Shown piece by piece: positions 14,600 through 26,356 of a stretch of 64,000 nucleotides of DNA. Position 1 is the first letter of the stretch. Each line of letters begins with the position of its first letter. A program made the position numbers and the translations under genes. The DNA is from Rhabdornis inornatus (Eukaryota > Chordata > Aves > Passeriformes > Rhabdornithidae), in assembly GCA_013397075.1 (NCBI GenBank), contig VWZS01010874.1, forward strand, positions 808,039-872,038. The letters are read 5' to 3'. The notes below the pieces were generated by a model. That model had not been told where the DNA came from. It ran no database searches and saw only the letters and a list, made by a program, of their open reading frames with translations.

Positions 14600-15662
14600 T
14601 GAATTTCTATGCATTACTGATTTTTCAGGTAGGAAGTGACAAATTTGTGACAAGAATTTCAAGCGCAATCAAGAGAGACTTCAGGGGCTTGGGACAACAG
14701 GAGAAGGGATCAGGAGCAGAGGCAGTGTTCTCCTCTATCTCTCTAGTTGCAAGGAATGATGAGGGAAGAAACAGGAATGGCCAGCAGATCAATAGCTGGC
14801 TCTGAGCCTGGTGTCATGGGCAGAATTTTGGGGTTTTTTGATCATGGGTTGGTTTACATAAGAGCAAGCTGCATGGCAACAGATGGGGTACACCTGTGTC
14901 AGAACCGGAAAAGCATCACAGAAATTAGCAGGGCTCACTGAGACAGCTTCAAACTAGATTTGAAGGGGGAAGGGATAAACCCAGGCTTGCTAGAGACAAG
15001 ACTGGGTCCAGCACCCCAAAACTCGAAGGACAGGGTGCTGGTGAGGTCCTTTGGTCTGTTCTCTCAGTGAAAGAAGGGATGGAGATTTGTACAGCAGCAG
15101 AGATAAGAGGGTAATTGATATGTTAGAAACCATGGAAGCACCTGAGAACAGTCAGGCAGGAATTAGGACTTTTCCCTGGAAAAGGTGGGAGGAGTGTGCA
15201 GGAGACAACTTCATGGTTGGAGGCCGCCTGGGGCACAGGGACCATGGAATGATAGAGATTTTGATTCCCAGAGAAGTAAGGAGAAGGATCCACAGAACTG
15301 CTGTGTTGGTCATCTGGAGGGAAGACTTTTGCCTCTTCAGGAGACTGATCCATGGAGTCCCTTGGAAGAAGAGCTGAAGGGCAAAGGAATTCAGGAAGGC
15401 TGGACATTCTCCAGGAAGGAAATCTTCAAGGATGAGGCGCAAGTTGTTCTCATGTGCTCAAAGATGTGCTAGTGGGGAAACACTGGCACAGGCTACCCAG
15501 GGAAGCAGTGGAGTCACCAACCCTGGAGATATTTTAAAGTCCAGTAGATGTGGTGCTTAGACTGGTTTTCATGGTGGCTTTGGCAGTGCTGGGTTAATGG
15601 TTGGACACAGGGATCTTAAAGGTCCTTCCAACCTAAGCAATTCTGTAATTCTATTATTCTAA
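14600..15662 (+). mobile_element. CR1 LINE relic with ORF1 and ORF2 remnants and 3' end
   Basis: Three pieces of an avian CR1 retrotransposon lie in order. First, about 14620-14941 translates in two frames to the C-terminal half of the ORF1 SGNH/GDSL esterase-like domain. It shows AVFSSI, INSWL, then FGFFDHG-like (LGFFDHG) and the active-site region TDGVHL. Second, about 15195-15472 gives the end of the ORF2 endonuclease domain and the following linker (GHRDHGMIE, then GVPW, then a frameshift near 15355 into GIQEGWTF). Third, 15475-15662 is the CR1 3' untranslated region (AGTGGAGTCACC, GGTCCTTCCAACCTAA) ending in AATTCTGTAATTCTATT-type tail octamers. The whole reverse transcriptase is absent, and frameshifts and stops break what remains, so it is inactive. 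The left limit is approximate, because homology fades before 14600. Confidence 0.8.
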
Positions 15663-18530
15663 ACTATGATTTAAAGTTGATATTCAGTATTCTGGTTTGG
15701 ACTAATAAATGGCTTTCCTGTAATATGCTGCTTTACAGAATGGTCAAAAAGAGAGCCAAACTGAGCCTCTGCAAAATGGAAATTATACTTGTCCCAAAGT
15801 TTACATTTTCAGATGAAAACAAGGGATCAGGTTCTCTCCCTCAGGCTGAGCAGATTCTTACTCTGCAAGTAATTGTGCCGAAACCAGTGGTAGTGCAATG
15901 GAGTTGAAAGATGTCCTGGCATGGTATAGAGGCCACTAGCTTTGATTCCAAACATCCATTCACCTTGTTTACTTATGTAATAAAAAGCTTTAAATGCCCT
16001 AAAGGCATTGCAGTATATTGGGACTGAGATGCCATGGCTGAGCTTTGCTGCCTGCTTGGCTCTCCCAGCATACATACAGAAATACAGGGTCAGAAAGGAT
16101 GGAGCAAATTTGTCCAAAAAGTCATTTTATTTCTTCTGACTGTGTTTTTTGATTTTGTTTATTTTGTATGCTTTTTGTCCTCTCTCCAGCCAAATTCCCA
16201 GTCATACTGGTAGAGTGAGTGTATTTCACTGGATACCCTGACTTTAAAAAAGTAGCTTTTCCACTAGCAGAAGAAAAGAGTGGATCCATGGGCATGGTCC
16301 TGCTGCTTCTTTTTCTGAGCAGTCAGCTGATTAGGGGAAGTACCTGCTCTGTGCCCTCTCTGTGCTGATACATGTATTTCTTTCATTTCCCATGACATTA
16401 ATACAACTCTGCACATGGTGCTGTTTCCCCACGGCATTATTTTGGGTCTGCATGAGGAAACAGGAGGAAAAAGAGGAGCTCCTGAAGACCTCCTTGGCTT
16501 ATCCTGTAGCTCTCACTGAAGCAGGCTGGAAAATCTCAGATGGGAAATTTTTATGCTGGCAGAATGCCAGACTGATTAAATCAAAATGAGCCTCCTAGCA
16601 TAAATGTGAGGAGTTCCTCAGGTTTCCAGTGAGGTCAGTGTGCTGGTGATGGGGAGAGCCCTGGCTCAGCCCCATTAGGGCCACAGCTCCATGAGATAAC
16701 TGGGTGTTGGTCACCACGACCTTTATCTGGTTATGTCACTGCAGGAATTCAGCAAGCTGATGTAATTCACACTGGACCAAGCTCGTGGCTTGGATGATGA
16801 AGCTGTAAGGAAGGCCATGCTCTGCTCCTCAAGAGCTTGTGATGGGGTTTGGGAACCCTGCAGCTCCAAAATCTGTGCTTTTGGAAATACCCAAATCACC
16901 CCAAACAACACCCAACCACAAACTGGCTCACAAGGGAAAGGTACTCCAAAAATGCATTCAAAACACTTCCAGCTGGTAAGGAGGAGCTCAAAGGCAGTAA
17001 TTTTGGGTTGCCTATATCAACTTAATTTACCCTGTCTATAAAATCTCCATCCCTTTAGCTGTCTGGTCCTGTTCTCCTTTCTCCTCCTAAGCTGTCACCT
17101 GGTTTTTAAGTGACTTGGGGATCCTTGCCTGCCTAAAGGGGATAAATCTTAGAAGAGTCCAATTATTAATCTCTAGAAGTCTCTACTGAGTATATGACTT
17201 CTCTTTCAATTTTCTTTCTTAGAAATAGATGGATAGTTTTATTCCCTTGTTTTTCACCTTGAGGCAGAAAAATTTAACAGGAGTTTTCAGCTTGAATGAT
17301 AAAAGTTTTGTGAGGCTATACTGAATGGCAAATAAGACCTTTTCCTGGGAAGCTCTGAGCAACCTTGGCATGAGGTAGGACTCAAGCAGAGCAGGGTGGA
17401 CTCACAAAATGTTTAGAAGAGCACTCCAGTGGTTGTGCCAGACCCCCAGAGCTCTGCATTGAGTGGGTGAATGTATATGATCTGCCCAGAGTCTCAGGGA
17501 AGCAAGGCTAATTCCTGGTTTCATGATGTTTTTGATGTGATTGTTCCAGAATATTGCCTTTCATTGCCATAAAACTCTATCTTCTCATCCAAATCTTGAT
17601 ATCATCTTCTCTTGTCCCTCCCCAGAGTCCCATTTCATCTGCTCCTATCAGATTGCCTCTCCTCTGGTCTGTGGGGATGCCAGAAGAGTAGAGCAAAGAT
17701 ATCACAGAACAGAATATTTTTGTCCTCTGATCTCTGCTACATTACTGCTACATCCTTTACTGCAAGGCTTCAGAAGCAGATCCAGCTCTTACTTAATGTC
17801 CATGCAAGTGTCCAACACACTGGGGTGGATCAGTAGAGAATTCATCTTTAGTGACCTGGCAGGTGCTTTGTCACTACTGTTTATTAAAATTTATAATACT
17901 TGGGATCAGTCTTTTATCCCCAAGAAAATAAGCAAATCTGCACTGTTTCCACAGAAGAGTCAGGGAAGGAGGGTGGTAATGAGTCGGCATTTAGCACCAG
18001 CTCCAGGAAAGTGTGGAGCAGGGTCCCAGCACCCTCCCCTGCCAGGCTCCTGGCATCCCCCAGCTCATGAGCCCAGGCTGAATGGAGCTGCTCCTGCTCC
18101 AAGAAGCCTTGACATGGCACCATCACTGCAAATCTGCAGTTTTTCCCCTGGAGCCCAAAACCTCTTCCCTGATTAGAAGAAGTCTGGCAATGCAAGGAAA
18201 CAGTCTGTGCCTGTGCTCCTTCACAGTTACAGAAAAAGAGACAGGCATACTATGCTGACTTAGGAAAATGGTCTGTCAAGTTCTTCTAAACAATAATAAC
18301 AAGTAAAATAATGTTTCATTTTCTCCAAATTAGGATGGTATTTGTTTTGCACTCATAAAAAAATCTGCTGGTCCTCTGAAATGGATCAGTAGTGACATCC
18401 AGTGGCCATAAACTGAGACAGCCACAGTAATTTCAGGATGTAACAGCTTGGGCTGGATTTACCACTAATTGCACATGTCCTAAAATGTTGTGGATGCAAA
18501 AAAAAAAGTGCCACCATCCAGGGAATGAAA

Positions 18531-18552
18531 TATATATATATGTGTGTGTGTN
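18531..18552. repeat. (TA)n(TG)n microsatellite ending at an ambiguous base
   Basis: A compound dinucleotide repeat, about five TA units followed by five TG units, ends at a single N (18552). The N probably marks slippage or heterozygosity in repeat length and not a scaffold gap. Confidence 0.9.
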
Positions 18553-19012
18553 TTGAGATCTCGTGCAAAATCTTCTTGTACAAGGAACCACTTTTCTGCT
18601 CTGACCCACACAACGTTCCCTCCATAGATGGCCTTCAGAATAAGCTTAATTCACTCAATAAGGTATTTTGGAGTTAAAGTATGGATGAACTTGGGGTGTC
18701 TATGGAGGTTGGCAGCTTGTTTAATCAGCTTTTTCCAAGGGCTTTTTGGCCCTCAGATGGTTTCTATTAATTTCCCTGTCTTCTTTGGCATTTTCTGGCA
18801 ATGCTGTCTAAACAAAGGGGCTTTCTGCACTTGGCAGAGTCATACAGATGTCGTGGTTTCTGTATGATGAGTGAAGGATCTGCTATCAATGCTTTTTTAA
18901 AAAGAGATGTGTATGAAACACAGTGCAGACCCCCATTAAAACTTTCACAGCCCTATTTCCCAAGATTTAGGTGGCCACTAGATCCAGGTAGTCCAAGTCC
19001 AACTTAGCAATC

Positions 19013-19056
19013 CTACATCATGAGTGATTTTTTTCTACATCATGATTGCTTTTTTT
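19013..19056 (+). repeat. 22-bp tandem duplication
   Basis: Two consecutive 22-bp units, each starting CTACATCATGA and ending in a run of seven T, differ at three positions. This is a short, slightly aged tandem duplication with no coding context. Confidence 0.85.
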
Positions 19057-20328
19057 CCTTATGTTAACATGTTCCAACCCACAATGTGTTAAATACAGCA
19101 AAGGGAATACTTCAAGCATCCAAATGGCTCCCTGACCTTGAACAAGCTTGGATTGCAGCCACTCTGCTTCACTTCTTGCTGAGCCAGAGTTGCAGAGTGA
19201 CTCCTCATGGGGGATATGAACCAGGCCACCAAGGAGTGCATCAGCTGGTTTGGATGAGTTGGGGAACTTGAGAAGACCTTGATTCTCTTTCTTAGTGTGT
19301 TAGAAAAATACTGACCAGCCCAGTGTGAGCCAGACACAGACTATATTTTACTAACTGTGCACTAGGAAATGCTCAACTCTCCCTCAGAGACAATAGGCTT
19401 TTCTTTAGTGAAGTGCTGATGCTGTGACTCCATAAAGGAAATCCTCAGTAAAACACTGTTTCTTACTTGACCAGACTTGCAATTTAAGACATTAAATTTA
19501 CACCTTCTCTGGCAGCCCTGTGCCTCTTGCTCAGTTCTAATCTGAAGCGACTGCTGTGGTTCAGTTCAGGGCTGGGGGAGATAATCAAGTTACTGTTGGC
19601 TGGAGAGTGACTGTGTGTTCCTCAAGGCTGGGGGTTCCACCACATGCATTCTTCTAGGCTCTCACAGACACGCAGCAAAAATGCATTATCTTAAATCTTC
19701 TCTTGCTGACATTTAAATGAACACATTTTTCTTCAAATATGAGACAGGCCAAGAACATCTGGCTCCACTGATGCTCAGTAAGTAATTCATTACACTGCAG
19801 GAGCTCACTCATTTTTGAGCCCTGGGCTTTGGTAATGCTCTTGCCTGGTTTATGGCTCTGGTGTACTTGATTTGTGCTTGAGCCAGGGTTTTATATTTAG
19901 GTACTTGAGCAACAAGTTTTGCATAGAAATCCAAACCTTTAATTCACAGTTGTGGAAAGGGCTAGAGTAAAACCCTGCTCACTATTCATTGCTTACATTT
20001 AAATACAGATGCTTCAAGGAATGACAATTGAGTCTAACAACACATGTACTGAAACTAAAAAGCAGAGGCACATAAGCCAGCCTTTCAGATCCTGCTGATG
20101 CTTTATCTGAGATAGCAGCCTGATAAAACATCTGACTTGTCTGTTCAGGGTGGTTGCTTAAGGACATCATGATGATGACTGACATTTCTGTCATGTCACT
20201 TTTTATTTCACCCTTCTCAGGATGACTCTCACTTCTGTCCTGCTTCCATTTCTTTTAATGTTTTTCTACCTATTTGGTTATGCCTAAAAGATGCTAAGGC
20301 TCCAAATAGGACCCAGATGGCAGCAGGC

Positions 20329-20408
20329 TCCTATTATTCACATACAACTATTTATACCCTGCTTGTATATACAAGCAGGGTATAAATAGTTGTATGTGAA
20401 TAATAGGA
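20329..20408. repeat. 80-bp perfect palindrome without spacer
   Basis: Bases 20329-20368 and 20369-20408 are exact reverse complements with no spacer, giving a 40-bp arm on each side of the centre (GCTTGTATATACAAGC, 20361-20376). No mismatch was found when the arms were compared base by base. Outside the arms the pairing stops at once. Such a structure is unstable in replication, so its perfection implies a very recent origin or an artefact. It is immediately followed by a related foldback structure. Confidence 0.97.
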
Positions 20409-20427
20409 ATTATCACATACAACTATT
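20385..20427. repeat. 15-bp inverted repeat linking the two large foldbacks
   Basis: AATAGTTGTATGTGA (20385-20399), which belongs to the right arm of the 80-bp palindrome, is the exact reverse complement of TCACATACAACTATT (20413-20427), with a 13-nt loop. The second element is therefore a third, partial copy of the left arm (compare 20338-20352). The segment order is arm, inverted arm, partial arm, and then a second, unrelated hairpin. Confidence 0.95.
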
Positions 20428-20430
20428 ATA

Positions 20431-20557
20431 GTTTGGAAACTCATCCCAAAATTTTCTTAAAGGAGCAAAATCTGAAGTTACTATGAATGATTGTAATTCA
20501 TTCATAGTAACTTCAGATTTTGCTCCTTTAAGAAAATTTTGGGATGAGTTTCCAAAC
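20431..20557. repeat. 127-bp hairpin with 60-bp perfect arms
   Basis: Bases 20431-20490 and 20498-20557 are exact reverse complements separated by a 7-nt loop (TTGTAAT). The outer ends are GTTTGGAAAC and GTTTCCAAAC, and pairing is broken just outside. The arm sequence is unrelated to the neighbouring palindrome. No clear target-site duplication flanks it (left TTATA, right CATAT), which argues against a simple transposon insertion. If transcribed it would form a long perfect double-stranded RNA stem, but no promoter is evident. Confidence 0.97.
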
Positions 20558-21406
20558 CATATCCAAGGAACTTACTAATACCTCATCAGTACAATTAGCA
20601 CCTCTGCTCAACCTTGTGGACAGAACAAGTCCACCATTACTGAGAACTTTGATTCCTGCTAAGGAAACAGAAGGGGAAAGTAAGCAGTGCCTGAATCCAT
20701 AGGATGTCTTAGCTACTCCTTGAGTGAACAGATTACAAGATATCAGAATCACATCTAAGAAAAATATCAGGCTGCAGGAGTGAAAAATGGAAAGCTTTAT
20801 GTCATTGGTGCCAGGTGTGTGACAGAGCAGAGTGGCTGTAAAAAAGGAAGTAGTGAGTAAGTGACAGTATTGGTCTCCAGCAGAGTCTTTATGAGGCAGT
20901 GTAAGTCTAGCAGGAGTTAACAGAATGTAATAGGATTAAACTTGGCTGAATTCAGAGCAAATAGTAAGATTTGCTTTCTCAGAAGTTTGAGATTTGGTGG
21001 TTTGGCTGTTCAGTAAGAAATGAAACCTTAAAAGGGGTGGTTGGAGTATATTTAATCACTATTATTATTATTATTAATATTTCCAAAAATCCCTGGCAGG
21101 CATAAAGTCCTTAGGCAACCCACCTGCAGAAGAGGGAATATGCATAGAGGGTGGCTGCAGGCTGAAAGGAAAAACAGCTGTGGACTGACTGGTCATGTAG
21201 TGCTGCCCTACATGGAGTGTGGTGTGGTCCTGCTGGGCTGCCCTGGTCTCTCTCCAAGACTTGAGATCACCACCACTACCACGGTGAGGGATTCATGAAG
21301 CTACCTGCTGCTGGAGATAGTGAGCATAAAGATTTAATCCTTACTATGTGTGGAAAAGCAAGCAGTTCCATTTGCACAGAAAACAAGGGCTGGCTGTGTC
21401 TCCTTC

Positions 21407-21440
21407 TTTTTTTTTTCCCTTTTTTTTTTTTTTTTTTTTT
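21407..21440. repeat. Long T tract
   Basis: A run of T interrupted only by CCC (21417-21419), 34 bases long. On the minus strand it would be a poly(A). No retroposed gene or SINE body was recognised next to it on the minus strand, so it is called a simple homopolymer tract. Confidence 0.9.
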
Positions 21441-24400
21441 AATTCTTGTAGAAAGAAACAAAGGTGGAATTCCTTGAGCTTCCAGGAAAGTAAGTTTTGT
21501 TGGAGGAAAACGGTTTTATTTCTTTCCTAACTACTTCCCTCACCCCATTCCACTCCCTCTCCTGCTTCCCCAAAATAAAGAATGCTATAGCATTGTCCAA
21601 GCCCATTAACAAGGCCTGTTCTGCTTTTTTTTCCCTACAGTATTTCTTCATCCCTGAGCTGGAATGGTCTCTCACTTTACACTGTGGAAATACAAACACT
21701 GTGTGAGGATACAGCTTGTGGAGCAGACACTGCACTGACCCTAAGGCTGTCCTGCATCCCATGGAAAGGGACCAACCCAGCTCCCAATGAAGACATAAGA
21801 GAAATACAGAGAGAGGTACAAAAATCTTTATTAAGTTATGTTCAAAAATATTGTGCATCTGTCCAGAGAAGTCTCAGGATTGAGACAGCCAGGAAGTCCA
21901 TTACTTCTGTTGTGGTGGTGGCACCACAAAAAAGTGGATGCCCCAAGGGGAGTGGATTCAATGACTGGATTCAATGCTGGTTTTAAGTGGGTCTCCCTCA
22001 GGATCTTCTGAATGCACATGATTGTGATGTTTGCTGGCTGTCTTATTTTCTCTCAGCTGTTTTCTTTGGACCACTCTACTACATTGTGGATTATCTATAG
22101 GTGAGGTACCACACTGCATGGTGAGAAATGTACTCGTGGTCTTCACAATTTGTTAAGAAATGAGTTTGTTCCTCCTGGTGGAAGCAGCAGTTTTATCATA
22201 AGCTAGAGATGAAAAAACAGCCATCAATGCTGCAAATTTTTATGCATGAGTTCAGGCCTCCTTATGCTGATTCTACCTCAATGGGGGCTCAGTCTGAGGA
22301 CAAAAAAGAGAAGAAACTGAAAATCTTCATTGTAATGATTGCTTGAGTATGTCTACACAACTGCAAAGGTCTTAACATCAATAAGGAGAACTGACAAGAT
22401 ATAATGGCAAATTATTGCCTGCGAAGGAAGGCACTGCACTTAGGTTTTCCAGTATTCCTGGATTTAGTATCATGTTACAGGAAACCTGACTAGACAAACC
22501 TTGGCAAGATCTAATGACCTCATACTCTTTGCTGTTCTGTTTTACATACTGATGTGCAGATGCTGATCTGTTTTGGAGAAAGCATAGGCTGGCTCTGCAT
22601 CTTTTGCTATTCAAAAAGAACAAAGTTTCAGAGCTCCATGTCCCAGAAGACCCATGAGGATGAAGTTTTGGACCATATTTTGTCTCTTCAAGCCAAGAGT
22701 ATCTTCAGGAGAAACTGTTCAAAGTATAATCTATTTTTATTGTGCTGGTTAGGCTTTTAATGACTCAGGAAATCTGAGGGGTGCAGCTATGAGTCTCTGT
22801 GTAGTTAACTCCGGAAGCATTTAATTAATGTCCTGAAATATCATATTTCACACTTAGTGAAAAAAAACCCCAACCCAATTAACAAACACACCAAAGAAAA
22901 TTTAAAAAAGAAAATCACAAACCTCTAGTATCTGTAATATAAGACAGAGGATCCCCTTTCTTTCCTACATGAAAATTTACTTAATTTTACTATGACCATT
23001 CTGCATTTGCTTTTCCTTCCACTCAGCTGTGTTAGTCTACAGCACCTATTTAGCAATAGCCTGTTTGGGTCTACATGTCCAGCAAAATCTTGCAGGTTAC
23101 TCCTTGGCATCTTGATTGCATTTCCAAATAACTTGTTTTTCAAGTTCTCCACCCGCTGCTTCATCATAGCACACAGGAACAAATGCACTGTTTGCCAGAC
23201 CCATGCAGGACCTCGTTTCCTTGGATGAGCTAAATCAGGAAACAAATGTAGCTAAAGCAGAGTGAAAAAGGAAAATGCAGAAAAGGCACTGAAAGTTTTC
23301 CTCCCAGACGAAAATAAGGAAAAAGAAAAGCATATGATTTATTGAGCATGAAATCTTCAAATGAAGAGGATCAGATATTGTAAAATCTCATCATCCATCA
23401 TGAATTCTGGACTAGAGAAGCACTGGGTACATCAAGGGTATTGCTCAAACTGTGAGCAATGGGCTATGGGCTATTGAAAAGAAGTGTGTTTGCATGAAGA
23501 CAAGCACTCCTCAGGAAAGCTGTGAGCCAGAACTCTTCACAGCTACCAAGAATCATTCTTACACTGTTTACCCAAACCCAGCGCTTCTAAATGCTTCTTT
23601 GTTAGAAAAGGGTACTTTGTGTTGTTGGTAAAGGGGAAAATGAGGAAGTGTGAAATGAGTCACCAAGCCACAGAGAGAGAAACTGTAGTGAGAGCAACCA
23701 CAACACCCTCACTGCCCCCCGTGCTCCTTCCATAGCACCTAATGCAGTTTCCTGCAGCCCTGGTCTCCAGCAAGAGCTAAATTAGCTCACTAGTGTGGAT
23801 AATGGTTAGGGATATTTATTCCAGCTGCCCCAAATGTGTCTACATGTCCCACTTCTCTAACCAGCCTGAAATTTTAGTAAGCACATTCATCCTGATCTTA
23901 CACATGTGACTTCAGGGCTTGAGGACCTAAGCTCCATCTCATAGGATTCAGGTGACTAAATACCTTCTGAAAATACAAAGCAACTTGGCTGATGTCTGTG
24001 GTGAGAATTCCTGCAGTAATCCTGGCATTGCTGTCTCACAGGGCTATTCTCTCCAGACCTGGTCTCCAAATCATTAAAATACCCTCCTTAAATGTTGGGA
24101 TGGGGCAGATTCAAAGCAAAACCACCCTGAAAGATGGGCATATTGAGCCCAGGCAGAGAATAACACAGAAACAAACTATTGAGCCAGAAATATGAGCAAG
24201 GAGGGAAGACAGGGCTGTGCTGATGAATTCTGACTAAAACCTGTTTCTGTAGGTAACACTGGTGTCCAAAAAAACCCCAAAACAAAAAGGAAATGAAATA
24301 CAAAATGTAAACCAGTTACAGATTGTTAGTGCTAACTCTACTAAATGTAAAAAGTGGGGAAAGCAAAAGGGGAAAATCAATGGTGTGAGAAAGACAGCAA

Positions 24401-26314
24401 TAACTTGCTTTTAAGTCTTCATTGCATCTGTGTGACCTCCTTTTCACCTAAATTTGAACCTATGCTTACTCTTAATGGCACATATCTTGTGTCAAATGAA
24501 AAATTTTCCCCAAGTAACATGAAGAGAAGGCATGAAAAAGAAAGTTACTGTGGGTAGAGTCATGCTGATGAGGGTAACTTAGGAATCAAATAAGAACTTG
24601 GCCTTGTGGAAAAGCAATATTTTCATTGTTCTGAGAGAGTTTCACAAATAACTTGGCATACACTTTGAAAATGTCCTTGATGGTGCCCTTCTGACAACGA
24701 GAAAGCAGGGGAGCTCACATTACAGCATCAGATATGCTGAGCAACTGGTGTGGAGGAAGTATTGATGCCCACAAATCTCCTGTGTAAAATCAAACACAGA
24801 CAATTAGCTCGGTTATGAACCATGGTGGTGTAACAGGCTTCAGCAAGCAGCCTGTCCAGCTGCTCCTTGGCACAGATCCTGAACAGACCTTGCAGTTGGT
24901 CCCAAATCTTCAGCTACTTCCCAGCCAGGAGCTGCACTGATTGCATGAAGCATCCACAGAGCTGCTGATGGCTGCTCTTTTCCTAGAGATGGGGGTAGCT
25001 CGGCCAAATTGCCACGGACAGGCTCTCTCACAGGTTTTCCCAGCAAAACAGCAGGAGAGGAGGGGGGGATACAGTCCTGAAGAAGGAGAACATCCCAGAC
25101 AATTGCCATTAGGAACAGGGTTGAATTAGCTGAAGAAATCTGTGTTCCCATCCTAATCAGAGAGAGGAACACCCAAATAAACCAGCTCTGCCCAGCCCAG
25201 ACAATTCTGCTGCATAAATGCTTATTTGTGAATCCCTGTTAAAGAGTTCTGGTGTCCCCTGAAGAGCTTTAGAATGGGGCAGAATTCAATCCTTTTACCT
25301 ATCCACTCCCTTTACCTACCCCTCTGCATACCCTGTTCTTGACAAGGCCCGCTGTTAAATCCCCACTCCTTTTTTTTCCTGCCATCCTTCTCAACATGCA
25401 ATTTTTACATGCTTACCTGTGACTCCCCTCCCTTGCCTTTGACATCCTTTGTGCCCAAGCTGCTCCAGAGATGGACCAGAACCCCGTGCACATAACAGAG
25501 TGGATAATGGATGACTACATTCTCATGCTCCCTGGTTTGTGCTCCCTCCAAAGCAGATCATTTCTGCATGGTACAAACAGTATTGCCAGACTATGTTTTA
25601 AGCATTTAAGCTGATGAAGCAAAGATTAGCATCTCAGAAGTCTATTAACAAACTTAGGAGGGTTTTTTTTTTACCCAGTAGGCGTGTTTATATATAATTA
25701 ATGAAGTCCAAGGCTTGCAGTACATGCCTCTATCACTCCGGTATCACTCCTGTGTACAGCAGTTTATAAATTATTGCTATTATTGGCCCTTGCTGTTTGT
25801 CTCTAAAGGAGCTAACAGTGAAAAGGAAGAGCTTTCTGTTCTTTTCAGAAATGAAGCCCTAGTACCACTCCTAGCACAGGGCTGAGCTCAGCCTTTTTCT
25901 ACCTGTTTTACCTGCCTGAACTCTACATTCTCCTCTCAAACTGTTTGATGTCTGCAGGGTTGAGGAATCAGGGGAAAGCAATAGGATTACTCTGAGATAA
26001 TAAAGAAAAATGCTGGTTACAAGGAGGTCTGGAAGCCCAGGCCTGCCTTAGCTCAGTCTTTATGCTGGAATCAGCAGGGGTGAAGCTGTGGGTCCAAAGG
26101 AGCAAGAAAATGCAAGAAAAACTCACATGCTGCTTCGTTTCTCAGAAAAATATTATCATTCTTCCTGTTCCTCCCCTAGAAACAGCCATTTCAGGTCCCT
26201 GAGACAAACCCGACTATTTTCTGTTGTTCTTCCTGTCTTTATCAAGCTCTGCTCCCACAGCAGCTCTCCCATGCAGCACCTGCCGCAGTTCACACAGCTT
26301 TGAGGAGCTTTCCA

Positions 26315-26318
<4 letters not shown>

Positions 26319-26346
<28 letters not shown>

Positions 26347-26356
26347 ATCATCATCA
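26319..26356. repeat. Compound triplet repeat (CCT)n(CAT)n
   Basis: About eight CCT/TCC units run directly into four to five CAT units. This is a compound microsatellite in non-coding sequence. Confidence 0.93.

Larger units (their letters stand above)
15663..20328. other. Intergenic DNA, no gene recognised
   Basis: No supportable gene. The longest open stretch runs from 17541 to 18176 (211 codons), but its translation resembles no family. Its second half is low-complexity proline/alanine-rich, and an open frame of this size is expected about once by chance in this much sequence. Short repeats inside this stretch are listed separately. Confidence 0.55.

Noticed and set aside
17541..18176. 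211-codon open reading frame on the plus strand
   Set aside because: The translation resembles no known family, has a low-complexity Pro/Ala-rich second half, and lacks a start context or splice partners. In 64 kb read in six frames, about one frame of this size is expected by chance.
20329..20557. The foldbacks as a MITE or other terminal-inverted-repeat transposon
   Set aside because: The two palindromes have different sequences and no convincing target-site duplication at either set of ends. A partial third copy between them is better explained by template switching or an artefact. Not fully excluded without a genome-wide search.
21407..21440. Long T tract as the tail of a retroposed gene or SINE
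   Set aside because: The sequence that would be the retrocopy body on the minus strand has no recognisable gene, tRNA-like or 7SL-like sequence, and no flanking duplication was seen.
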